Of a DNA stretch of 14,584 nt, positions 1 to 6,118 are shown one piece after another. Origin of the DNA: Candidatus Bathyarchaeota archaeon (lineage in GTDB: Archaea > Thermoproteota > Bathyarchaeia > Bathyarchaeales > SOJC01); the NCBI GenBank assembly GCA_030641425.1, contig DAOWHM010000028.1:1-14584 (forward strand), in the 5' to 3' direction. Under the pieces are notes generated by a model. That model did not search any database. It saw nothing but the letters and a program-made list of their open reading frames with translations, and was not told where the DNA came from. Made by a program: the position numbers and the translations under genes. The number at the start of each line of letters is the position of its first letter. Position 1 is the stretch's first letter.

Positions 1-965
1 ATTGTTCCAACAGCCATCGGCATCTCCAGTGATCCTACTAAGTCTCCATCACGATTCTTCTCCCAATGAGACAAGACTGTATATCGTCCTGTGCGAGCTG
101 CATAGGCGTGGGCACCCGCCTCTATGGCGCGATGGTCGTTGCACGTGGCTAATACAACTGCAACCACTCCGTTAAGTATGCCTTTGTTGTGTGTTGCTGC
201 TCGATAGGGGTCAGCAGCTGCGAAGTAGTATGCTTGAACTATGCCATCGACAACTTCTTCGCCTCCCACAGATTCCTTGGGAATCGTCACATAAGCTCTC
301 ACTAGTCGTCGTGTGGCTAGATTGCTAATAATGCGCAGACAAACTCGTCCTCCAGTTATGCGCTCAACCATAGGCGCTACTGCCTCTGCCATGGTGTTAA
401 CAGCGTTGGCACCCATAGCGTCTCTGCAATCAACGTAGAGTTCGGTTATAAGCATAGGTCCTTTTGGGGTGTTTATGACTTTTGCATCTAGATCCTTAGC
501 TCCGCCTCCTACTGAAATCAGAACTGGGTCTTGTTCGTTAGCCTTCTTCAATATGTTTTCTTTATTTGAGTAGATAGCCATCTGAGCTCGGTATGGATCC
601 TTTACATCCACTGCCTGAATTTGCCCTATCATTATAGGCATTGTACTACTAGTGTGAAAGCCACCACCTTCGCGTGCCATCTTTGCAGCGTAGCTTGCTG
701 CTGCCACAACCGAAGGCTCCTCTATAGCCATTGGGATAAGGTAGTCACGCCTGTTAATGAAGAAATTAACTGCTATTCCCAGCGGCACTGGGAAAACTCC
801 AACAACATTTTCAATCATACGATCAGCAATGTCAACGGGCAAAGCGCCTGTGCTTCTGAGCATACCTACTTCTTCATCAGTCAGATTCGCGTAGCCACGG
901 ACAATTTGAAGCCTTTCTTCTACTGAAATCTTGTAGAAGCCTGTAAGCGCTGAAGTTCTACTCAT
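1..965 (-). CDS. mvaA: Class II hydroxymethylglutaryl-CoA reductase, C-terminus cut by window edge
   Basis: Reduces HMG-CoA to mevalonate, the committed step of the mevalonate route to archaeal isoprenoid lipids; cytosolic. The ATG at 965-963 follows a clear GGAGG ribosome site about seven bases upstream and opens 321 codons that run off the window edge. My translation shows the class II landmarks: ENVVG with catalytic Glu52, the DAMGAN motif at residues 182-187, HNKGI with catalytic Lys261, and CNDHRA with catalytic Asp277. The catalytic His near the C-terminus lies outside the window. The family is about 425 residues, so roughly 100 are missing. ENVVG followed by [11 protein letters not shown] and the DAMGAN spacing match the Pseudomonas mevalonii type rather than the class I enzyme of most archaea. 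It is transcribed away from uL2. Identity is nearly certain; the NADH or NADPH preference cannot be told. Confidence 0.95.
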   Translation of the reverse strand, partial: MSRTSALTGFYKISVEERLQIVRGYANLTDEEVGMLRSTGALPVDIADRMIENVVGVFPVPLGIAVNFFINRRDYLIPMAIEEPSVVAAASYAAKMAREGGGFHTSSTMPIMIGQIQAVDVKDPYRAQMAIYSNKENILKKANEQDPVLISVGGGAKDLDAKVINTPKGPMLITELYVDCRDAMGANAVNTMAEAVAPMVERITGGRVCLRIISNLATRRLVRAYVTIPKESVGGEEVVDGIVQAYYFAAADPYRAATHNKGILNGVVAVVLATCNDHRAIEAGAHAYAARTGRYTVLSHWEKNRDGDLVGSLEMPMAVGT

Positions 966-1354
966 ATCAGAACCTCCTGAACTACTACAACACCATGCAA
1001 ATAAGAGTTTAACGCAGAAAGAACTCGCACATCATTCTATAGGTGTTGACTCAAACTTTTAGTGTGGACATCTTGGTTGTCGTCTCAGTTGACAGTGCTT
1101 ATGGAACACGAAAAGATGAAAGACAGCACATCCAAATAGTGAATCAACGAAGGCGAAGAAATCGACGTATTCGATGTTGTGAAAATGCATCAATGCATAC
1201 ATCAAAGTTCGCGGTGTTTAGGAGACCTCAAAGCTGGGTTTAATCATCACTAATCAGTTTCGCTGCCACATCATTGGTCCAAGTTATTTAAAGAAACGCC
1301 GGTTTAAAACGGTTGTTAAATATCTCCACGAACAATCTGTGAATACGAATACTA

Positions 1355-1418
1355 AATCCCGTTCGGGATTCAATTAATTGAAGCTATAAAATATGATGTT
1401 TTTCCGAGTCTATTCGGA
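1355..1418 (+). repeat. Cluster of three inverted repeats upstream of uL2
   Basis: AATCCC-GTTC-GGGATT (1355-1370) is a perfect 6-bp stem with a four-base loop. It abuts the perfect 10-base palindrome CAATTAATTG (1371-1380). After a TATA-like CTATAAAATA comes TCCGA-GTCTAT-TCGGA (1403-1418), a 5-bp stem. The two dyads before the TATA-like box could be operators; the third would lie near the start of a transcript. No function is assigned. Confidence 0.5.
1384..1393 (+). promoter_or_regulatory. Candidate TATA box for the uL2-uS19 transcript
   Basis: CTATAAAATA would place a transcript start near 1415 and a leader of about 70 bases before uL2. A second candidate, CATTTAAAC at 1442-1450, would give a start near 1470 and a leader of about 15 bases. 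The sequence alone does not decide between them. Confidence 0.4.
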
Positions 1419-1453
1419 TGGTTTCTGAAGTTAGGGTAAAGCATTTAAACTGC

Positions 1454-1473
1454 CCTTCTCCTTCACTAGAAGG
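1454..1473 (+). promoter_or_regulatory. Hairpin covering the uL2 ribosome binding site
   Basis: CCTTCT (1454-1459) pairs with AGAAGG (1468-1473) around an eight-base loop. The 3' arm is part of the presumed ribosome site AGAAGGCGG before the ATG at 1485. If transcription starts at the upstream TATA box, the hairpin would be in the leader and could hide the ribosome site. If it starts from the TATA box at 1442, the 5' arm would not be transcribed. Confidence 0.35.
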
Positions 1474-1484
1474 CGGTTCGAGTC

Positions 1485-2213
1485 ATGGGCAAGCGAATTA
1501 GAGTGCAGAGACGCGGTCGTGGAGGACCAACTTACCGAGCTTCCACCCACAAACGTATAGCACCAGTCAAGTATCCTCCGGTAGGAAAGGAAGTTCCTAG
1601 CATTGTTGAAGGTGCGGTGGAAAGCCTTCTTCACGAGCCTGGTCGAGGAGCACCTCTTGCCAGAATAAAACTCGAAACGAATCAAAATTACATCTTTGTC
1701 GCCCCAGAAGGAGCATATGAAGGACAGAGAATTCAGATTGGAAGCCAAGCATCTATAAATGTTGGCAATGTTCTGCCCTTAGACAACATACCAGAAGGAG
1801 TTATGGTCTGCGGGATTGAGCTTTCACCTGGTGATGGAGGAAAGATTGCGCGGTCTTCTGGAGCCTTCGCAACCGTTGTCGCCCACACTCCTCAAGGAAC
1901 CATGATTGAGTTCCCCTCAGGAAAAACCAAATATGTGAGCAATCTATGCCGAGCTACCATAGGAATTGTGTCAGGAGCTGGACGACTTGAAAAACCATTT
2001 CTAAAAGCTGGCAAAAAATACCACCAGAAAAAAGCGAAAGGACATAAGTATCCTCGCACAAGAGGCCGCGCCATGGTTGCAGCTTCTCATCCCTATGGAA
2101 GCAGCAAAAAAGGTGGTCGAAAGGTAACTACAGTCGCGCGTGGCGCACCTCCAGGCAAGAAGGTAGGCTTGATTGCAGCCAGAAGTGCAGGAAGGAAAAA
2201 AAGGAGACGGTAG
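1485..2213 (+). CDS. rpl2: Large-subunit ribosomal protein uL2 (L2)
   Basis: A core protein of the 50S subunit near the peptidyl transferase centre, needed for subunit association and tRNA binding. The 242-residue product has the usual archaeal length. It shows the basic N-terminus GKRIRVQRRGRGG, the RYKHR-like region around residues 20-30, the central SH3-like part (PEGAYEGQRIQIG, residues 74-86), NIPEG at 101-105, and the C-terminal KGHKYPRTRGRAM block with His202 in SHPYG. The start is the ATG preceded by AGAAGGCGG. The loop normally written HPHGGG is HPYGSSKKGG here, a departure also mentioned in the findings. uS19 follows after 58 bases. The genes that normally precede it in the S10 operon (uL3, uL4, uL23) are absent; a non-coding spacer and HMG-CoA reductase lie upstream instead. 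Confidence 0.97.
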   Translation: MGKRIRVQRRGRGGPTYRASTHKRIAPVKYPPVGKEVPSIVEGAVESLLHEPGRGAPLARIKLETNQNYIFVAPEGAYEGQRIQIGSQASINVGNVLPLDNIPEGVMVCGIELSPGDGGKIARSSGAFATVVAHTPQGTMIEFPSGKTKYVSNLCRATIGIVSGAGRLEKPFLKAGKKYHQKKAKGHKYPRTRGRAMVAASHPYGSSKKGGRKVTTVARGAPPGKKVGLIAARSAGRKKRRR

Positions 2214-2271
2214 CCTTCTGGAGAAAGGTTAATAACCCATTTGATTAGGATTTAGCTGAGTGTAGATAGAA

Positions 2272-2676
2272 ATGCCGAAGGAGTTTACATATCGCGGATA
2301 CAATTTTGAACAGCTTCAAAACTTGTCCATGGACGAGTTTATTCTTTTGCTGCCATCTCGACATCGTAGAAGCCTACAGCGAGGACTAAAAAGGAACCAG
2401 AGAATCCTTTTGGAGAAAGTGAGGGCCGCAAAAGCCGCGTTGGACAAAGGACAGAGTGTGATAGTTAAGTCGCACGCTAGGGATATGGTTATTATCCCTG
2501 AGATGGCGGGAGTAACCATCTTGCTTCACAACGGAAAGGAGTTCGCAACTGTTGAGATTAAACCACAGATGATTGGACATTATCTTGGAGAATACGCGAT
2601 AACTAACAGACCTGTGAAGCATGGTCAACCGGGTATTGGAGCTTCAAGGTCATCAATGTATGTGCCGCTGAAATAG
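2272..2676 (+). CDS. rps19: Small-subunit ribosomal protein uS19 (S19)
   Basis: A 30S head protein that, with uS13, lies at the subunit interface. The 134-residue product has the archaeal/eukaryotic N-terminal extension (FTYRGYNFEQLQNLSMDEFI). The RRSLQRGL segment at about 33-40, the conserved core with KSHARDMVIIPEMAG (66-80), HNGKEFATVEIKPQMIGHYLGEYAIT and the end KHGQPGIGASRSS follow. It lies 58 bases after uL2 on the same strand, so co-transcription is likely. No strong ribosome site precedes the ATG. In most archaea uL22 and uS3 follow. Here the next gene is convergent, and its stop codon lies 14 bases away. Confidence 0.96.
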   Translation: MPKEFTYRGYNFEQLQNLSMDEFILLLPSRHRRSLQRGLKRNQRILLEKVRAAKAALDKGQSVIVKSHARDMVIIPEMAGVTILLHNGKEFATVEIKPQMIGHYLGEYAITNRPVKHGQPGIGASRSSMYVPLK

Positions 2677-2690
2677 AACTGTCGCTTCAC

Positions 2691-3110
2691 TTAAGCTCTG
2701 TATGTAGGTTCAGTTCTCTTCTTCCCGATGCCTTTCAAGGGTACTTTAGGAAGTGGAACAGGCGGTGGAATATTTATAGTTCGGGATATGAGAACAGATT
2801 CTAGGAAGACAACGTTAGAAATTGTCTGTACAATTAGCGGTGATGGCACCTTCTTCTTTCGATAGGAATCAAGTATTTCTTTAAGCTCTTCTTCTTTCGC
2901 TGTAACGTGTGCCTTGCCTTTTACGCTGATTTGAGCCACTGATGGATTATAGCTTATTGTAAAAACGAAAGGAACTTCCAGCAAGTTGTCATCTGACATG
3001 TCTATGCTTACTAGATTTAGATTCGTAGAGATCTTGACTGGAGGTAGAGGTCGCCTTATATCCAAGAAGCGTTCAGCGGAGATATTGTTTATGAAAACGT
3101 GAACTCGCAT
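2691..3110 (-). CDS. Conserved protein with SecB-like fold (putative chaperone-like)
   Basis: A 139-residue product, last gene of the minus-strand cluster, 38 bases after eS31. I chose the ATG at 3110 (MRVHVFINNIS) because the longer frame, from 3191, overlaps eS31 and adds a basic segment that looks non-coding. The predicted order is four beta strands (VHVFINNISAERFLD, ISTNLNLVSID, VPFVFTISYNP, AQISVKGKAHVTA) and then a long helical part (about residues 74-110). It ends in NIPPPVPLP. This order, and the proline-rich stretch after the last helix, resemble the SecB chaperone family; SecB-like proteins have been noted in a few archaea. The resemblance is by eye. Function is unknown: a role in holding unfolded or exported proteins is speculation. 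The tail is basic (KVPLKGIGKKR). Confidence 0.7.
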   Translation of the reverse strand: MRVHVFINNISAERFLDIRRPLPPVKISTNLNLVSIDMSDDNLLEVPFVFTISYNPSVAQISVKGKAHVTAKEEELKEILDSYRKKKVPSPLIVQTISNVVFLESVLISRTINIPPPVPLPKVPLKGIGKKRTEPTYRA

Positions 3111-3148
3111 CTTCTTTTTTGAGTAGGCCAGTTTCTTTGACCTCTTAG

Positions 3149-3412
3149 CTACGGGTTTTGCTTGTATCGCGTGAAGCCACAGTGACCACATGTGAAACGG
3201 TTACCATGATCTGCCATGAAGTACCCTGGACCACACCGCTCACAGAATGGTCGTTGACGTGTTATGGTTTCATTGTCAATCTTGTAGTAACTGAAGACGC
3301 CCTTCTCTTTTTTAATTCTTTTTTTGGGTTTTTCTCTTTGTTCTTCGGGCTCCTCAACAGTTCCTTCAGCGTCAGGAGCCTGCGTTTCAGACTCATCTGA
3401 TTCTTTGAACAT
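3149..3412 (-). CDS. rps27ae: Small-subunit ribosomal protein eS31 (S27ae), with acidic N-terminal extension
   Basis: A zinc-ribbon protein of the 30S head; in eukaryotes its homologue is made as a ubiquitin fusion. The 87-residue product keeps the core from about residue 34: VFSYYKIDNETITR, then Cys57-x2-Cys60 and Cys75-x2-Cys78 forming the zinc site. Archaeal members are usually 50-65 residues. The extra 25-30 residues at the start are mostly Asp, Glu and Pro, followed by a Lys/Arg patch (28-37). The ATG lies three bases after the eS24 stop, as expected for translational coupling. A later start would lose the extension, but no ATG follows until within the zinc ribbon (Met66), so the extension is probably real. 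Confidence 0.93.
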   Translation of the reverse strand: MFKESDESETQAPDAEGTVEEPEEQREKPKKRIKKEKGVFSYYKIDNETITRQRPFCERCGPGYFMADHGNRFTCGHCGFTRYKQNP

Positions 3413-3415
3413 CTA

Positions 3416-3859
3416 CTATTCCGTCCCTTCTTCTTTCTCCTTAGGCGCTTCTGGTTTCTCCTCTTTCTCCTTAGGCGCTTCTGGTTTCTCCTCTTTCTCG
3501 GTGTCTATTTTGTTTGCTCCTTCTTTCATCTGTTCCTCTTTAGCAGGTTCTTCTGACTTCTCTTTCTCAGGCTCTGCTGGTGGAGAGTTTCGTGCGATGA
3601 TGTGTTCTCGCTCGACAAGTTTTGCTTGTTCAGCTGATTCGTAGATGTTAGCTTGACCTTGGGCTAGGGTTGTGCCGGTTTTGGTCTCAAATTTCTCAAC
3701 AAATAAAAGGTCAGGTTTTACCTTGAGTCTATCTGCAAGTTTCTCTTTTAATTCTAGACGCGAGGAGGTTCGTCCTTCTTCCGAGTGATCGAGTTCAAAA
3801 TCTACTTCTTTCCTCCTTAGTAGAGGGTTAGATTTCTCCGATTTAATTTTTATCTTCAA
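3416..3859 (-). CDS. rps24e: Small-subunit ribosomal protein eS24 (S24e), with repeated acidic tail
   Basis: A 30S subunit protein. The core runs from LKIKIKSEKSNPLLRRKEVDFEL through EKLADRLKVKPDLLFVEKFETKTGTTLAQGQANIY and the EQAKLVEREHI helix. I chose the TTG at 3859 because eS24 proteins begin exactly at this first strand. A TATA-like CTTTATAAGG lies about 60 bases upstream (3913-3922), and GGAAGAAG precedes it. The frame stays open to an ATG at 3931, which would add 24 residues unlike the family; that start is possible. The last 60 or so residues are Glu/Lys/Pro-rich and contain a ten-residue unit (EEKPEAPKEK) in tandem, coded by a perfect 30-base repeat. It sits 93 bases (or 21, with the earlier start) after the dephospho-CoA kinase gene and three bases before eS31. 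Confidence 0.92.
   Translation of the reverse strand: MKIKIKSEKSNPLLRRKEVDFELDHSEEGRTSSRLELKEKLADRLKVKPDLLFVEKFETKTGTTLAQGQANIYESAEQAKLVEREHIIARNSPPAEPEKEKSEEPAKEEQMKEGANKIDTEKEEKPEAPKEKEEKPEAPKEKEEGTE
3432..3499. repeat. 30-base tandem repeat inside the eS24 tail
   Basis: The 68 bases repeat perfectly with a period of 30 (about 2.3 copies). They keep the reading frame and encode the ten-residue unit EEKPEAPKEK. Lack of any base change, even at silent positions, points to a recent duplication or ongoing slippage. Confidence 0.9.
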
Positions 3860-3912
3860 TTCTACACTTCTTCCGTTGGTAAGGAGTACGGCACGAAAAG
3901 AGGCGTTTTTCC

Positions 3913-3922
3913 CCTTATAAAG
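3913..3922 (-). promoter_or_regulatory. Candidate internal promoter (TATA box) for eS24-eS31
   Basis: Read on the minus strand it is CTTTATAAGG, 25 to 30 bases before a likely transcript start near 3890. That fits translation of eS24 from TTG 3859 with a leader of about 30 bases. If eS24 starts at the ATG at 3931 instead, this sequence is coding and the promoter call weakens. Confidence 0.4.
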
Positions 3923-3952
3923 TTTCATCATAATAATAGGGGTTCTTCATCA

Positions 3953-4492
3953 TTAACCTCTTGGAGGCTGTGAGATGTTTTTCATCGCATTGACGATCTT
4001 TCGGACTTTCTGCTTCATTGCTTCTGTTGCTTCAATGACTACGACACCTTCATGAGGTTGACCGTAGACAACCAGCGATCCTTCTGGTGCACTAATAATT
4101 GCTGGTAACGTCAGCAGGTCCTCTTCTCCATCTACCACGATTTTTGTACTTCGAGAGCTCTTCATTGCCTTCATTATTGCCTTCCAAGCTTGATCTGTGA
4201 TCGTTCCGGGAGGATTCTTGACAGTCATTATTCGATCTGCTGTAGCGGAGATTGGACAAATCGTTTTTCTCATTATTCTGTTGTCGACTATCAGAAGGTC
4301 GGGTTGTAGAGAATTACAGGTTAAGTCTTCGGAGACTTTATCTCCCACAGTTACTATTTTTGGAGGTTTCTCTTTTCTGATAAGAGTTTTTATTTGCTCT
4401 ACTATGTCTTGGGTGGATCCTTGGAGTACTATTCCAAGAGGTCTCTTCAGTTCCCTTCGAAGTTGAGGGGTGAGATAACGAATGCAGATCAC
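3953..4492 (-). CDS. GTP-dependent dephospho-CoA kinase (DUF359 family)
   Basis: Catalyses the last step of coenzyme A synthesis in archaea, phosphorylating dephospho-CoA with GTP (function known from the Thermococcus homologue TK1697). It is unrelated to bacterial CoaE. The 179-residue product has the family's usual length and motifs: VGDKVSEDL (49-57), PDLLIVD (64-70), VKNPPGTIT (91-99), VDGEEDLLTLPAI (120-132) and the nearly invariant VYGQPHEGVVVIE (142-154). The start is GTG, whose GTGA overlaps the TGA stop of the Cys-rich gene upstream by four bases, a sign of coupled translation. Its place between Spt4 and eS24 is the standard one in archaea. Confidence 0.93.
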   Translation of the reverse strand: MICIRYLTPQLRRELKRPLGIVLQGSTQDIVEQIKTLIRKEKPPKIVTVGDKVSEDLTCNSLQPDLLIVDNRIMRKTICPISATADRIMTVKNPPGTITDQAWKAIMKAMKSSRSTKIVVDGEEDLLTLPAIISAPEGSLVVYGQPHEGVVVIEATEAMKQKVRKIVNAMKNISQPPRG

Positions 4493-4695
4493 CTATTTGT
4501 TGCCAGAAATCTTGCTAGAGATCTATCATAGGTTCGTTCTATTTCTGGCGGAAATAAACATCCTGGCAGTTCGTTTCTTCCTCTGTGGAAACGAATGCAT
4601 TCGCAACATCTGCCTTTCCTGTCACATGACAAGTAGGTGCAGCCACAGTCCTTAAGATTTTTCTCTAGATTAGAACAGCCTTCTTCCTTGCTCAA
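4489..4695 (-). CDS. Small Cys-rich protein, DUF6485-like
   Basis: A 68-residue product with eight cysteines: Cys7, 17, 19, 24, 30, 31, 33 and 46, in the pattern CGC-x4-C-x5-CCEC, followed by IRFHRGRNELPGC and ERTYDRSLARF. From memory this matches the DUF6485 family of small bacterial and archaeal proteins. The spacing could hold a metal or an iron-sulfur cluster, but no function is known. The start is TTG with GAGGG eight bases upstream. It ends in a four-base overlap with the dephospho-CoA kinase gene and begins 47 bases after Spt4, so it is in the operon. It is not a usual member of this cluster. Confidence 0.82.
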   Translation of the reverse strand: MSKEEGCSNLEKNLKDCGCTYLSCDRKGRCCECIRFHRGRNELPGCLFPPEIERTYDRSLARFLATNR

Positions 4696-4742
4696 AAAAA
4701 ATCCCTCTTTTGCCCTTATTCGATTTTTAGTCCAACGAATCT

Positions 4743-4928
4743 TTAGCGTACACGCAGTGCATATCGACCTTTTTCATCGATTTTCATTACTTTCGCTATC
4801 TCAGATTCCCCAGGATCGAGGATGACGACAAGACCACTGAAGTCATCACTCAAAGACGCATTTTTGCACCTTGGACATGTAGCGCCTATTGTGAGCTTAT
4901 GGCATTCTCTGCATGCTTTCTCAGTCAT
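4743..4928 (-). CDS. spt4: Transcription elongation factor Spt4 (RpoE'')
   Basis: Pairs with Spt5 (NusG-like) to keep RNA polymerase processive by closing the clamp over DNA. The 61-residue product is full length for archaea: zinc ribbon Cys6-x2-Cys9 and Cys18-x2-Cys21, then the acidic SLSDDFSGLVVILDPGESEIAKVM region that contacts Spt5, ending at YALRVR. The ATG overlaps the end of rpo7 by eight bases, the arrangement found in many archaea. Confidence 0.95.
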   Translation of the reverse strand: MTEKACRECHKLTIGATCPRCKNASLSDDFSGLVVILDPGESEIAKVMKIDEKGRYALRVR

Positions 4929-5532
4929 TGCGGGGCTTCTCCTGCCCTTTGCCTTTCTGCTTCAATTTTTCTTCAATTTTTTTCTCTATCTTTTTCACTT
5001 CTTCTTTCAACCATTCAAGTTTGCCGAGAAAAGGTTGCCTCGCGGTCATTCCAATCTTACCAGATCCTCCGCCACTAGGCAGTGAAACTGCAGTTATCCG
5101 GGCTCTGACCCGGTCTCCCGACGAGAGTCTTCTTCTTGTCTCTTTGCCCATGAGTACACCTTGCTTCTCGTCATAGGAGATAAAATCGTCCATCATTTGG
5201 GACACGTGCAGTAGGGCGTCAATTGGTCCAACTCTTATGAACGCGCCAAAGTCTGCGGTTTCCACGACTTCGCCCTCAATGATCTCTTGGATTTTCGGAT
5301 AGAAAGTTAAGATAGAAAAGGTGACTTTGTGATAAGTAGCACCGTCGCCTGGAATAATTTTTCCTGTTGGGTTGACTTTGATGTCAGTTACAGCCATCAC
5401 ATACCCAAGTTTATCATCTACCATTCCTGCATATTTCATCCTTAACTGTTCGTGACCTGCCTCGGTGATCGGGTCACCAAACTTGTTTGGGGGTATTCGA
5501 ATTGTGTCTTCAAGAACCAGAAGTTTAAACAT
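4921..5532 (-). CDS. rpo7: DNA-directed RNA polymerase subunit Rpo7 (RpoE')
   Basis: With Rpo4 it forms the stalk of archaeal RNA polymerase, which binds nascent RNA and helps promoter opening; homologue of eukaryotic RPB7. The N-terminal tip domain covers about 1-80 (FKLLVLEDTIRIPPNKFG, then GDGATYHKVTFSILTFYPK). An S1 RNA-binding domain covers 82-165 (GEVVETADFGAFIRVGPIDALLHVSQ). The end, residues 175-203, is a Lys/Glu-rich, probably helical tail that makes it somewhat longer than most. The start ATG has AGAGG ten bases upstream. A candidate promoter lies about 60 bases before it, so it may be transcribed separately from the genes upstream as well as with them. Confidence 0.96.
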   Translation of the reverse strand: MFKLLVLEDTIRIPPNKFGDPITEAGHEQLRMKYAGMVDDKLGYVMAVTDIKVNPTGKIIPGDGATYHKVTFSILTFYPKIQEIIEGEVVETADFGAFIRVGPIDALLHVSQMMDDFISYDEKQGVLMGKETRRRLSSGDRVRARITAVSLPSGGGSGKIGMTARQPFLGKLEWLKEEVKKIEKKIEEKLKQKGKGQEKPRND

Positions 5533-5587
5533 TCTGTTATTTCCTCTGCCTTCAATAGGCTTGTGTCTTACATAAGACCTTATATGG

Positions 5588-5599
5588 ATTTTAAAAAGC
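5588..5599 (-). promoter_or_regulatory. Candidate TATA box before rpo7
   Basis: In the 114-base gap between the PIN-domain gene and rpo7, the minus strand reads GCTTTTTAAAAT. This suits a start near 5570 and a leader of about 38 bases that contains the rpo7 ribosome site. Confidence 0.45.
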
Positions 5600-5646
5600 T
5601 TTTGAAACGTTCCGGATTCTAGTTACCAAGGCTATCAATCAATTAC

Positions 5647-6063
5647 TCACATCCATGTGTTTCCTTCTATGGCCAAGTGTGATTTTTGTCTTAGATAGAC
5701 AACTGGCACGTTCTCTCTTCGTAGTCTTCTCTTTAGGACTCTGTCGTTGGTTGCAACGCACCATTTCTCTTTTGAGGCTACTCTGAGGATCACATCGTCA
5801 TATGATTCCTTAGGGTCCTTTTCTACAGCTATCTCACTGCATCTCGAAGCAAGCTTCAGGGCGAAGGCTGCTTGTCTTTGCAGTTTCTGTGATTTAGTTT
5901 GGGATACTCTATGTAATTCTGTGAGAGTTGGAGAGAGCAAAATTGGTTCAAAACTTTGGTTTAAAACCTTTCCAAGCTCTTGAAAGATATCTATTGAAAA
6001 TTTAGATGGAATAAAAAGAAAATTCGAATCTAATATGACTTTTAACGGTTTATCCCTTGGCAA
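5647..6063 (-). CDS. Fcf1/Utp24-like PIN-domain endonuclease
   Basis: The 138-residue product is a single PIN domain of the Fcf1 type; in eukaryotes Fcf1/Utp24 cuts pre-18S rRNA, and the archaeal relatives are presumed rRNA-processing nucleases. Visible metal-binding acids are Asp12 (VILDSNFLF), Glu49 (LTELHRV), Asp89/Asp90 (SYDDVILRVA) and Asp107 (VATNDRVLKRRLR). The C-terminal PVVYLRQKSHL is typical of the family. Its place directly after aIF2-gamma is conserved in archaea and argues against a toxin (VapC) role; no antitoxin gene is adjacent. The start is TTG, with AAAGGGG upstream at a rather long spacing. Confidence 0.88.
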   Translation of the reverse strand: MPRDKPLKVILDSNFLFIPSKFSIDIFQELGKVLNQSFEPILLSPTLTELHRVSQTKSQKLQRQAAFALKLASRCSEIAVEKDPKESYDDVILRVASKEKWCVATNDRVLKRRLRRENVPVVYLRQKSHLAIEGNTWM

Positions 6064-6118
6064 AACTTTGCCATCCCCTTTGTGCGTCCGAAGAGGTTTG
6101 AACCTCAGCCCTCTCTGA

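Larger units (their letters stand above)
966..1484. other. 519-base non-coding spacer between divergent HMG-CoA reductase and uL2
   Basis: No convincing gene. The one open frame of note (1043-1243, plus) has no ribosome site and an Arg/Cys-rich translation unlike a protein. The right half (about 1280-1484) is AT-rich. It holds several TATA-like boxes on the plus strand (TTATTTAAAG near 1284, GGTTTAAAAC near 1301, CTATAAAATA at 1384-1393, CATTTAAAC at 1442-1450) and three dyads listed separately. The left half shows nothing I recognise. No tRNA or complete C/D-box RNA could be built here. Confidence 0.6.

Noticed and set aside
1043..1243. 66-codon plus-strand reading frame in the spacer before uL2
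   Set aside because: No ribosome site, composition unlike a protein (Arg and Cys clusters), no recognisable motif, and an isolated position in a promoter region.
1454..1490. tRNA-like pieces: a hairpin followed by GGTTCGAGTC
   Set aside because: The B-box-like sequence resembles a T arm, but there is no acceptor stem or D arm, and it runs into the uL2 ribosome site and start codon.
3111..3191. Longer N-terminus for the SecB-like protein (start at 3191)
   Set aside because: It would overlap the eS31 gene by 43 bases and adds only a basic, low-complexity segment before the first predicted strand.
3432..3499. Tandem repeat as a CRISPR array
   Set aside because: Copies are contiguous with no spacers, and they code in frame for the eS24 tail.
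5647..6063. PIN-domain protein as a VapC toxin
   Set aside because: No antitoxin gene is beside it. The C-terminal motifs and the conserved place after aIF2-gamma fit the Fcf1/Utp24-like group.
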